A stretch of 64,000 nt of DNA, taken from assembly GCA_020636775.1 (NCBI GenBank), contig JACJXF010000003.1, positions 62,001-126,000 on the forward strand, written 5' to 3'. This stretch comes from Bacteroidales bacterium (lineage in GTDB: Bacteria > Bacteroidota > Bacteroidia > Bacteroidales > GCA-2748055). Shown piece by piece: positions 18,105 through 25,937 of this stretch; position 1 is the stretch's first letter; each line of letters begins with the position of its first letter. The notes beneath the pieces were generated by a model that saw only the letters and a program-made list of their open reading frames with translations, had not been told where the DNA came from and searched no databases. A program made the translations under genes and the position numbers.

Positions 18105-19229
18105 ATGAGTGTAGTAATTAAAGAAGTTTCCAGTTCCCGGGATCTTAAGAAATTTATTTTTCTTCCTGCTAAAATACACAAGGATCATAAAAACTGGGTG
18201 CCTCCGGTTTACATGGACGACAGGGTTTTCTTCAATCCAAAGAAAAACGATTCTTTTTCACATTCTGATACCATTCTGCTTCTGGCATGGAATGGTGATG
18301 AGCCTGTTGGGAGGATTATGGGTATTGTAAATCATCATTATAATGAGAGAACCGGAGAAAACGATGCTCGTTTTTGTTTTCTGGAATGCTATGAAGATTA
18401 TGAGGTAGCACATCTGTTATTAAAGAGTATTGAAGAGTGGGCCAGGAAAAAAGGGCGTGATAATCTTGTTGGGCCGCTTGGTTTTTCTGATAAGGATCCT
18501 CAGGGATTGCTTGTTGAGGGGTATGACAAACCGGTGGTGATTGCCTCCAACTGTAATTTCCCGTTTCAGGTAGATTTTGTAGAAAAAATGGGGTACCAGA
18601 AAAAAACCGATCTGGTTGTTTATCAGCTCTCTGTTCCTGAGCAGATTCCTGAATTCTATCTTAAGATCTACGAACGTGCCTTGCGTAACAACCCCAATCT
18701 TAAGACGGTGGAACCCAGATCAAAAGCAGAATTAAAAAAGATGGTACGACCTGTTTTTCATCTGGTGAATGAGACCTTCAGGGATATTTACGGATTTTCA
18801 GAAATGACTGTGAAAGAGATGGACGAATTTGCCAGTCGTTACCTGATGATATTGGATCCCCGTTTTATAAAACTTATTAAGAATGAGGATAATGAAATTA
18901 TAGCCTTTGTTCTGGCCATGCCTGATATAAGCGACGGAATAAGGAAAAGCAGGGGATTCGTGTTTCCATTCGGGTTTATTCCCATTTTATTATCGCAAAA
19001 GAAAACAAGCCAGTTAAATTTATTACTCGGGGCCATTAGCCCGAAATACAGAAACTCCGGTCTTGATACTATTCTTGGGGTTCTGATGCTGAGGGAAGCC
19101 TCAAAAGCCGGATTTAAAACAATTGATTCGCACCTGGAGCTGGAAACCAACACAAAAGTAAGAGCTGAAATGGAGAAGATGGGGGGAAAGGTTTACAAGA
19201 AGTTCAGGATTTATACCAAAGCCTTATAA
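18105..19229 (+). CDS. GNAT-like N-acetyltransferase-fold protein
   Basis: A 374-residue cytoplasmic protein that looks like a double GNAT-fold member. Residues about 1-180 start with IKEVSSSRDLKKFIFLPAKI and contain GDEPVGRIMGIVNHHY, the core strand of the acetyltransferase fold. Residues about 200-374 contain ENTEL-like strands, IAFVLAMPDISDGI and the terminal SHLELETNTKVRAEMEKMG. Relatives are common in Bacteroidota and Proteobacteria and are usually annotated only as acetyltransferase-like; no substrate is known. The gene stands alone and ends at a strong terminator at 19251-19277. Confidence 0.75.
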   Translation: MSVVIKEVSSSRDLKKFIFLPAKIHKDHKNWVPPVYMDDRVFFNPKKNDSFSHSDTILLLAWNGDEPVGRIMGIVNHHYNERTGENDARFCFLECYEDYEVAHLLLKSIEEWARKKGRDNLVGPLGFSDKDPQGLLVEGYDKPVVIASNCNFPFQVDFVEKMGYQKKTDLVVYQLSVPEQIPEFYLKIYERALRNNPNLKTVEPRSKAELKKMVRPVFHLVNETFRDIYGFSEMTVKEMDEFASRYLMILDPRFIKLIKNEDNEIIAFVLAMPDISDGIRKSRGFVFPFGFIPILLSQKKTSQLNLLLGAISPKYRNSGLDTILGVLMLREASKAGFKTIDSHLELETNTKVRAEMEKMGGKVYKKFRIYTKAL

Positions 19230-19250
19230 AACGGGTCTTATTTTAAATAC

Positions 19251-19277
19251 AAAAGGCTGTCGGATGACAGCCTTTTT
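19251..19277 (+). terminator. Rho-independent terminator after the GNAT-like gene
   Basis: The arms AAAAGGCTGTC (19251-19261) and GACAGCCTTTT (19266-19276) are perfectly complementary around the loop GGAT and are followed by T-rich sequence, 22 bases after the stop codon. Confidence 0.9.
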
Positions 19278-19440
19278 ATTTTATAACTCAACAATATCAA
19301 TCATTGCGGCAATTAAATATTATCTAATGCAAGCTTTAGAAAAAGGGAGCAATATTTATTAATATACATACAAATGAATGACTTACCAAGTGAGCCAGCC
19401 AAATTAAAAGCTTTTCGGCAAAATGAGCCTCAGGAGTTTT

Positions 19441-19821
19441 TTAGTAGCTGGATCTGTAGTCGCCGTTTCCACCACCGCTTCTGCGATCGTTTCCACCACC
19501 TCTGTTATAACCACCTTTATTATAACCACCGCCGCCACCTCTGTTGCCACCGCCGAAACCGCCTCTTCTTTCGCCTTCTTTTCTCTCTTCAGCTTTGTTA
19601 ACAACAATTGTGCGTCCTTCAATTTCAGCACCATTCAATTCTTCAATAGCTTTATTGGCTTTCTCGTCATCAGGCATTTCAACAAAGCCAAAACCTTTGC
19701 TTCTTCCGGAGAATTTATCAGTGATAATTTTCACAGATGATACTTCGCCATACTCTTCAAAATACTCTTTTAAATCAGTTTCCTTTAAGCTAAAAGGAAG
19801 ACTTCCACAAAAAATGTTCAT
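19441..19821 (-). CDS. Glycine-rich RRM RNA-binding protein
   Basis: A 126-residue protein with one RNA recognition motif (about 1-80) and a flexible Gly/Arg/Asn-rich tail (about 88-126). RNP2 is IFCGSL (residues 3-8) and RNP1 is KGFGFVEM (42-49), both with the aromatic residues that stack on RNA bases. This is the layout of the small RRM proteins found in cyanobacteria and Bacteroidota, many of which are cold- or stress-responsive; in Bacteroides such proteins have been linked to global RNA control. The low-complexity tail gives a spurious overlapping frame on the opposite strand. Confidence 0.93.
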   Translation of the reverse strand: MNIFCGSLPFSLKETDLKEYFEEYGEVSSVKIITDKFSGRSKGFGFVEMPDDEKANKAIEELNGAEIEGRTIVVNKAEERKEGERRGGFGGGNRGGGGGYNKGGYNRGGGNDRRSGGGNGDYRSSY

Positions 19822-19856
19822 AATTAACCGTTTAATTTGATTGATAATAATTTTTT

Positions 19857-19864
19857 CAAAAGTA
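19857..19864 (-). promoter_or_regulatory. -7 promoter box for the RRM gene
   Basis: On the minus strand TACTTTTG, a full match to the Bacteroidota -7 box, 36 bases before the ATG at 19821. A TTTG lies further upstream (19882-19879), but only about 14 bases away, shorter than usual. Confidence 0.45.
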
Positions 19865-19981
19865 GTCTTATTTTAATTCAAAAGCCACTATTCGATTAAT
19901 TATTGAAAATAAATTCACTCTGAAAGGCTGTTACTTTTTTGAAATAAGTCGTCAAGCAGGCAAATATTAAGCGAAAGCGAT

Positions 19982-21568
19982 TTATTTGTCCCTCCATTCG
20001 AGGTAATCGTCGTAATCCATTTTTTTATCAATGATTCCCTTGGGTGTAAATTCGATTACCCTGTTACAGATGGTTTGAATGAATTCATGGTCATGCGACG
20101 ACATAAGAACATTTCCTTTGAAACCAAGAAGCGAGTTGTTAAATGCCTGAATGGATTCAAGATCCAGGTGATTGGTAGGGGTATCCAGAATTAAAAGGTT
20201 TGCATTTTTGAGCATCATACGTGAAATCATGCATCTGACTTTTTCTCCCCCTGATAACACAGTACATTTCTTAAATACTTCTTCTCCGGAAAACAGCATT
20301 TTACCGAGATATCCCCTCAGGTAAATTTCGCTTGAATCGCTTGAATACTGTGCAAGCCACTCCAGAAGAGTCAGGTTTTTCTTAAAGAATTCAGTGTTAT
20401 CAACGGGCAGGTATGCTGTTGAAATGGTCTGACCCCATTCAAAACTACCGCTGTCAGGTTTGATATTGCCAGCCAGTATTTCAAAGAGATTCGTCATGGC
20501 CCGTGGATCGTGCGAAAGGAAAACAATTTTATCGTCTTTATCGACAACAAAATTCAAATCCTTAAAAAGCACTTCACCATCAACGCTTGTACTTAGGTTT
20601 TTTACTTCAAGGATTACATTGCCAGGTTCCCGTTCAGGAGTGAAAATAATTCCGGGATATTTGCGGGTTGAAGGCTTAATTTCTTCAATATTAAGCTTTT
20701 CAATCATTTTCTTACGACTCGTTGTCTGTTTCGATTTAGCTACATTGGCGCTAAAGCGGGCAATAAATTCGAGTAATTCCTTCTTTTTCTCTTCGGCTTT
20801 TTTGTTCTGGGCAGCCTGTTGCCGGAGGGCCAGCTGGCTCGACTGATACCAGAAACTGTAGTTTCCGGCAAACAACTGAACCTTATTAAAATCGATATCA
20901 ACAGTGTGAGTACAGATGGAGTCAAGAAAGTGCCTGTCGTGAGAGACAACCAGTACCGTATTGTCGTAGTTTGAAAGATATCGCTCCAGCCAGGTAACTG
21001 TATCGAGGTCAAGATCGTTGGTCGGTTCATCAAGCAAAAGATTATCGGGTTTCCCGAACAATGCCTGAGCCAGCAGCACCTTTACTTTTTCCTTATTACT
21101 GATTTCTTTCATCAGTTTATAATGGAGATCTTCTGAAATACCTAATCCACTTAAAAGACTGGCTGCATTATTCTCAGCATTCCATCCATCCATTTCTGCG
21201 AATCTTTCTTCGAGCTGAGATGCCTTAATCCCATCTTCATCATTAAAATCGGGTTTGGCATAGAGAGCATCCTTTTCGTGCAGGACCTTCCAGAATTCCT
21301 CATGCCCCATAAGAACGGTGTTAAGAACTGTAAATTCATCGAAAGCAAAGCGGTCCTGTTTCAAAACGGATAATCTTTCTCCGCTTCCAATAGTTACTGA
21401 TCCTCTTAAAGGATCCTGGTCGCCGCTTAATATTTTTAAAAGAGTTGATTTTCCTGAGCCATTGGCTCCAATTATACCGTAACAATTACCGGGAGTAAAT
21501 TTTAGATTGACATCCTGAAATAATACCCTTTTCCCAAACTGAACCGCAACATTCGAAACTGTAATCAT
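19982..21568 (-). CDS. ABC-F ATPase with one degenerate ATP site
   Basis: A 528-residue soluble protein with two ABC nucleotide-binding domains joined by a charged helical linker (about 245-300, KKAEEKKKELLEFIARFSAN), the ABC-F layout. ABC-F proteins work on the ribosome, in translation elongation or antibiotic protection. Domain 1 has an intact Walker A (GANGSGKST, 34-42) and Walker B (LLLDEPTNDLD, about 180), but its signature is ISNKEK (about 156) instead of LSGGQ/E. Domain 2 has an intact signature (LSGGEK, about 438), but its Walker A is replaced by SHDPRAMT (about 353) and the catalytic Glu after Walker B is Thr (LILDTPTNHLD, about 463). The losses therefore all fall in one composite site. 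As remembered, Bacteroidota relatives share this pattern. Confidence 0.92.
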   Translation of the reverse strand: MITVSNVAVQFGKRVLFQDVNLKFTPGNCYGIIGANGSGKSTLLKILSGDQDPLRGSVTIGSGERLSVLKQDRFAFDEFTVLNTVLMGHEEFWKVLHEKDALYAKPDFNDEDGIKASQLEERFAEMDGWNAENNAASLLSGLGISEDLHYKLMKEISNKEKVKVLLAQALFGKPDNLLLDEPTNDLDLDTVTWLERYLSNYDNTVLVVSHDRHFLDSICTHTVDIDFNKVQLFAGNYSFWYQSSQLALRQQAAQNKKAEEKKKELLEFIARFSANVAKSKQTTSRKKMIEKLNIEEIKPSTRKYPGIIFTPEREPGNVILEVKNLSTSVDGEVLFKDLNFVVDKDDKIVFLSHDPRAMTNLFEILAGNIKPDSGSFEWGQTISTAYLPVDNTEFFKKNLTLLEWLAQYSSDSSEIYLRGYLGKMLFSGEEVFKKCTVLSGGEKVRCMISRMMLKNANLLILDTPTNHLDLESIQAFNNSLLGFKGNVLMSSHDHEFIQTICNRVIEFTPKGIIDKKMDYDDYLEWRDK

Positions 21569-21597
21569 GTATGTGAGCTTTATTTTTTAACAGCCCG

Positions 21598-21605
21598 CAA
21601 AGGTA
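21598..21605 (-). promoter_or_regulatory. -7 promoter box for the ABC-F gene
   Basis: On the minus strand TACCTTTG, a full match to TAnnTTTG, 30 bases before the ATG at 21568. No -33 TTG is seen at the usual distance. Confidence 0.45.
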
Positions 21606-21734
21606 ATCAAATAACATTAATATATGAAGAATGCCTTCAGCTAGTAAAGGGATAAATGAAGAATGCTCACTCAGGAAGGGATATACTATCCCCCCGACCT
21701 TATCTGAAATAATTTCCTGTTAAATAATAATCGA

Positions 21735-23066
21735 TTAATCCCTGGCTTCCAGCTCAATTTTTGCAACCAGATCCATATCCTTTTCATAATGACGTGATCC
21801 GAGGTAAAATAAAATGCCTGAGATAATCAGTGCAATAGGTAAAAAGGAGAAGGCAGTTTGTATATTTGTCAGGTCAGAAATTTTTCCCATAACTATGGGA
21901 CCCAGAGACGCTCCAATCAGGTTTTGAACCACAACTGCAATGGCGTATGAAACAGCTCTCAGACCCGGGTGAACCAGATCCTGGGTAACTGCGCCTGCTG
22001 CTGAAATAAAGGCAGTGATACAAATTCCCAGACTAAGCAGCAAAGCATATTGAATTTGGTTCTGAAAAACAGTGAATGCAAGGAATAAAATCAGACCGGA
22101 AAGCAATGTTGTAATGGTTGGAAATAATAAGCGGGCATTTACTCTTGTTTTTCTCCATCGATCGGAAAGGTAACCTCCCAGGGGAGCTCCTATTATGGCA
22201 AGCAACATCACCGCACTTGATTTAAGACCGGCTGTACTCTCCGGTATCCCCTGCACTCTGTGAAAGTAGCTTGGCAACCAGGTTAACAATGAAGAAGTAG
22301 TAAAAACAACTCCTGCCATGGCGAAATAGGTATATATTAATGATGGCTTCCTGATGAATTCCTTAATAACCGGTTTTTGGAAAAACGCTTTTATTTTACT
22401 TGCCGGTTCTCCGGAGGATTCTGTTTTGCTGAGTTTTAGCTCTTCAGGAACTGCAGGTTTTTCAATTTTAACAGTTTTGTAATCCTTAACAAACAGGAAA
22501 AGAATACCAATTATCAGACCTGGGATCGCAACGATACCCAGGGCATGTCTCCAGCCCCAATGAGTGGCTATTATACCTCCGATTGCAATACCAATGGCAC
22601 TGCCGAGAGGGATGGAGGCGTTCCATAATCCCATCATCCAGGCTCTTTTATGCAGTGGGTACATTCCGGATATCATAGCGGAACCTCCGGGAGCATAACC
22701 GGCTTCACCAACTCCAATGGCTGTGCGCGTTGCGAAAAGATGAGAAAATGATCTGGTGAAGGCACCTGCTGCAGTTGCTATACTCCAGATTATTGCCATA
22801 ACGCCAATTGTTTTTCTGCGGCTCCAGCGATCGACAAGGATGGAAATGGGAAATGTAAAAAGTACAATTGACCAATAAACAGCAGAAACCATCATCCCGC
22901 ACTGAGTGTCGGTTAGTAGCCACTCCGCCTTCAGAAACGGAAAAAGGGAAGTTATTATCATACGATCGACATAATCAAACATATATAATAAGAAAAGCAG
23001 GATGAAGACATAATTGGTATATCTTCTTGAGAATAGATATCCTTCAGGATTAGCTTTGTTTTTCAT
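21735..23066 (-). CDS. MFS transporter, Spinster-like
   Basis: A 443-residue inner-membrane carrier with about 12 helices and the major facilitator signature between helices 2 and 3 (DRWSRRKTIG). The early FDYVDRMIITSLFPFLKAEW and ATRTAIGVGEAGYAPGGSAMI segments resemble Spinster-like and organic-acid carriers. The central cytoplasmic loop is long and charged (about 195-235). The substrate is unknown. It stands alone, with its promoter presumably in the following gap. Nothing in the neighbours (ABC-F, secreted unknown) suggests a shared pathway. Confidence 0.85.
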   Translation of the reverse strand: MKNKANPEGYLFSRRYTNYVFILLFLLYMFDYVDRMIITSLFPFLKAEWLLTDTQCGMMVSAVYWSIVLFTFPISILVDRWSRRKTIGVMAIIWSIATAAGAFTRSFSHLFATRTAIGVGEAGYAPGGSAMISGMYPLHKRAWMMGLWNASIPLGSAIGIAIGGIIATHWGWRHALGIVAIPGLIIGILFLFVKDYKTVKIEKPAVPEELKLSKTESSGEPASKIKAFFQKPVIKEFIRKPSLIYTYFAMAGVVFTTSSLLTWLPSYFHRVQGIPESTAGLKSSAVMLLAIIGAPLGGYLSDRWRKTRVNARLLFPTITTLLSGLILFLAFTVFQNQIQYALLLSLGICITAFISAAGAVTQDLVHPGLRAVSYAIAVVVQNLIGASLGPIVMGKISDLTNIQTAFSFLPIALIISGILFYLGSRHYEKDMDLVAKIELEARD

Positions 23067-23465
23067 TAGCTTGGTATTAGTGTTTTAGTAGCTTTTTTTA
23101 TTAATCCAATTTCCAATTAATTACGACCGGATACGGTATTAAAAATTTAATGTAAAGGTGAATGCTAAAAAGAAAAAACCAGTGTTTTTTAAGACTGGAA
23201 ATGTAAAAATATAATTTAAGTTGTTGTAAATAAGGTGGTTTGTCTTCATGATTCTGGTTCAGAGGGTAGCAAATTCAGGACCAATTTAGAAATAAAATGG
23301 AATTATTCAAGCAATGGCTTTTAATTTAAAAAATATGGAGGTAATTAATAAACCATTTAAACTACCATAAAATTCGATTTTATATCGTCTGAATTGAAAA
23401 AGGAAAAACTTGTTAATTATATGAGCGTTTTGTACTTTTCACATTCACCTTTAATGTAATATACT
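23067..23465. other. 399-bp gap between divergent genes
   Basis: AT-rich sequence between the starts of the MFS gene and the secreted unknown gene; it must hold both promoters. On the plus strand a TTG at 23410-23412 is followed after 20 bases by TACTTTTC (23433-23440), one base off the Bacteroidota -7 box and 25 bases before the ATG at 23466. A small hairpin CCAGT/ACTGG (23179-23198) is present. No gene was found. Confidence 0.45.
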
Positions 23466-24083
23466 ATGAAAAAGCTCATTAGCTCATTCCTGCTGAGTAT
23501 TCTTTCAATTATAATGATTTTTGTTGGTCGGGAATGTTATGGCCAGGAAGGTGAATTGAAGAAAGACAGGTTGGAATTCATGCTGAGTCTGGGTCCCGGA
23601 TTAAGCCTTGCTGCAGCCGGACCTAATACATCACTGGGCGGTGGGTTTGCCGGTGTCAGCGAAATAACTCTTGTGAAAAACAGATGCCAGGCTTCGGTTT
23701 ATGCCAATGCTATTACAGGAGGGGGAAGTGATTATACAGGCCTGCTTACAAACCACATGCACGATAATTATGCGGAATTCGGAATCAAAATTGGGTTAGT
23801 ACAAAGCGACAAGGAGAATTCAAGATATTATTTTAATACCGGGATATGCTTATTGAAGAGCAGGCAGGTTTACCCGGACCCGGGGGGGTGGTTTGGAAAT
23901 GGCAGCTATACTGATCTTCCAGATTCCTGGGGGATTCCTCTGGAATTTGGATGGCTGAGGCATAAAAAGCATTTCGGATACGGTTTTTCCTTCTTTTCAA
24001 ATTTAAACACTGAGGCTATATTTGGCGGACTTGCCTTAAAAGCTTCTTTCGGAAGGTTTAATTATCATGTGGTTGAGAAGTGA
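23466..24083 (+). CDS. Secreted protein of unknown function, possibly a small outer-membrane barrel
   Basis: A 205-residue protein with a signal peptide (MKKLISSFLLSILSIIMIFVG, cleaved near YGQ). The mature part alternates short hydrophobic strands with glycines and ends in an aromatic strand: FMLSLGPGLSLAAAG, YAEFGIKIGLVQ, FGYGFSFFSNL and ALKASFGRFNYHVVEK. This pattern is typical of small outer-membrane beta-barrels, but no family is recognised, and a secreted soluble beta protein is also possible. It is a single gene converging on the S37 peptidase gene. Confidence 0.6.
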   Translation: MKKLISSFLLSILSIIMIFVGRECYGQEGELKKDRLEFMLSLGPGLSLAAAGPNTSLGGGFAGVSEITLVKNRCQASVYANAITGGGSDYTGLLTNHMHDNYAEFGIKIGLVQSDKENSRYYFNTGICLLKSRQVYPDPGGWFGNGSYTDLPDSWGIPLEFGWLRHKKHFGYGFSFFSNLNTEAIFGGLALKASFGRFNYHVVEK

Positions 24084-24168
24084 AATCCATTTCAAATTGA
24101 ATATTTGAGAATTTCATTTTCTAATCTAATACCACAGTTTTTTTGTACAATAACTTTTACACAGAGTT

Positions 24169-25473
24169 CTAATTCGATATGTCGGATTTATTTATATCCA
24201 TATTTAGCCACTCCTCCAGTTTACTTACAAACTGATCTTTTTGAGCAGGGCTCATATTCCTTATCCTGGCGCTGGCATGATTTGCTCCATTTAGCATGAA
24301 CCATACAGAGTTGGTTTTGGAAGAAGGTGGGACAGAGGTAGCCGACCATGTATCTCCGGCACCATAGATATAAAGTATATTATTTCCTGATGTTTGGGTC
24401 CAATCGTATACTTTTCTTGAAATGCTGCTGTTATAAGGAACCTTCACTTTATTGGGTGGGAAAATAGCAGAAGGGTAGGGTTTCATTGGTAATGCTTTCA
24501 AAAGTCCCTTGAAGTCATCTGTCCGGTAGGAATAATATCCGACATCCGCAGCCGCCTGGTAATAATGAGATTCAAATTTCTTCATGGTTTCATCTGAAAA
24601 GAAATCAATATCTGAAACACTCAGTAAGTGTGTTACTGCCTCTTCGAGGGATGATTTTGCGGAAGGGATCTCACTGCATGAGTGTCCCCATTGCCAGAAG
24701 GAAAATTCGTATTCAAGTACTGTATATTCAAATGCCTGTTCAAAGCTCAGATAGGTAAATTCCAGACCCTTACCTTTGCTGTACCATTTCAAAAGCTGCA
24801 GCACTTCATCCCTGTTTTTCAAAATTCTGATCTGGAAATCACGGATCATATCTCTGCATTCCTTTGTATTTACTGTGTCAAAAAACTTATAGATTCTTTC
24901 ATCACCCAGTGAGAGATTTATGGGCGCAACATAAGGAACTGTAACATCAACATCCTCAGGAAAAAAATATCGATAGTAGATACTGTTCTGTCCACCCTTG
25001 CTGATGCCGGTACTTACCCATTTGCCTTTGTATATTTCTTTAAAAATCTGGTTGATGTGGTGCAGATCTCCGGCTTCCTGCTCAACATTGAGATAGGAAT
25101 AATCAGGGTTGTCAGGTATACTTTTCCCGAAATAACGGTGCTCAACCTCAAGCTGATTGGAATTCAAAAGGCTGCTTAATTCATTCTTGTAAATCCTGGG
25201 TTGCTCATAACCTTCGGTAACAAATACAACAGGTCTGTCATAACCCCTGTGGGAAAGAAAAGCCCTCTGGTAAAAATACCCTTTTTCCGGATTATTATGA
25301 TCGATGGGCTGCCTGATCATTAATTCATATGCTTCTTCATACCCTTTCGGAGTATCTACCTGGAAAAAAATAACATCCGGGAGTTCAAATAATTTTTTCT
25401 CGAGTGGGCTGAATTGAGAAAATGAAACAAAGCATATGGAAAGAATCAGGAAGAGGGTAATTATCTTTTTCAT
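24169..25473 (-). CDS. Exported S37-family (PS-10) serine peptidase
   Basis: The start at 25473 is preferred because it opens a signal peptide (MKKIITLFLILSICFVSFSQ); the frame continues up to 25518. The protein of about 434 residues resembles peptidase family S37, tripeptidyl aminopeptidases with an alpha/beta-hydrolase fold. Early features are PDVIFFQVDTPKGYEEAYEL and the DHNNP segment. The nucleophile is the Ser in GISKGGQ (about residue 158 from this start), and a late YIYGAGDTWSA together with NGANHASARI probably supplies the Asp and His. It would cut peptides in the periplasm, feeding the peptide importers nearby. Two palindromes lie just upstream (25512-25525 and 25544-25561). Confidence 0.87.
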   Translation of the reverse strand: MKKIITLFLILSICFVSFSQFSPLEKKLFELPDVIFFQVDTPKGYEEAYELMIRQPIDHNNPEKGYFYQRAFLSHRGYDRPVVFVTEGYEQPRIYKNELSSLLNSNQLEVEHRYFGKSIPDNPDYSYLNVEQEAGDLHHINQIFKEIYKGKWVSTGISKGGQNSIYYRYFFPEDVDVTVPYVAPINLSLGDERIYKFFDTVNTKECRDMIRDFQIRILKNRDEVLQLLKWYSKGKGLEFTYLSFEQAFEYTVLEYEFSFWQWGHSCSEIPSAKSSLEEAVTHLLSVSDIDFFSDETMKKFESHYYQAAADVGYYSYRTDDFKGLLKALPMKPYPSAIFPPNKVKVPYNSSISRKVYDWTQTSGNNILYIYGAGDTWSATSVPPSSKTNSVWFMLNGANHASARIRNMSPAQKDQFVSKLEEWLNMDINKSDISN

Positions 25474-25937
25474 GAAGTTTATTATTTGGAGGATTAAAAA
25501 TACATATTTTTTCCTCAATTGAGGATTTTAAGCCAGGCTGATATTTCCCTTTCCAGGGAAAGATTTGTATAATAAAACTGTCAATGCCTTATTCCACCTG
25601 TATTTTTCGGTTTTTGACAATTATGCTAATTTAAACCTTATGTTCTAAAACTTATTATAACGGAATTGATTTAAAAATAAGCAGGTTTTATTTTAATTTC
25701 TGTTCAAACTTAACTTAATTACAAGCAATCTGACAGAAGATAAATTACTAAATGCCAGTACATTATTTTTAATCAGTTTTATCCTTTTTAGCGAATACTG
25801 ATTTGTGCAGAATTTTTCAGCTTACAATGGTTTTAACTTCTTTTAAGATTACTGAGACTAAATCTATACCTCATTAGAATTTCAACTAAATAAAAGTTTA
25901 TTACATTTATGCACGTAAAAAAACTAATCCTACTTTT
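25474..25937. other. 464-bp gap between the S37 peptidase and OPT genes
   Basis: A divergent promoter region without a convincing gene. Near the peptidase side it holds a perfect 14-base palindrome, TCCTCAATTGAGGA (25512-25525), and a perfect hairpin, TTTCCCT/AGGGAAA with a 4-base loop (25544-25561). The rest is AT-rich. Close to the OPT start is TACATTTA, a near match to the -7 box. Confidence 0.45.

Noticed and set aside
19423..19740. Plus-strand frames rich in Thr/Ser/Ala across the RRM gene
   Set aside because: They arise from the Gly-rich, repetitive coding sequence of the RRM protein tail read on the other strand.
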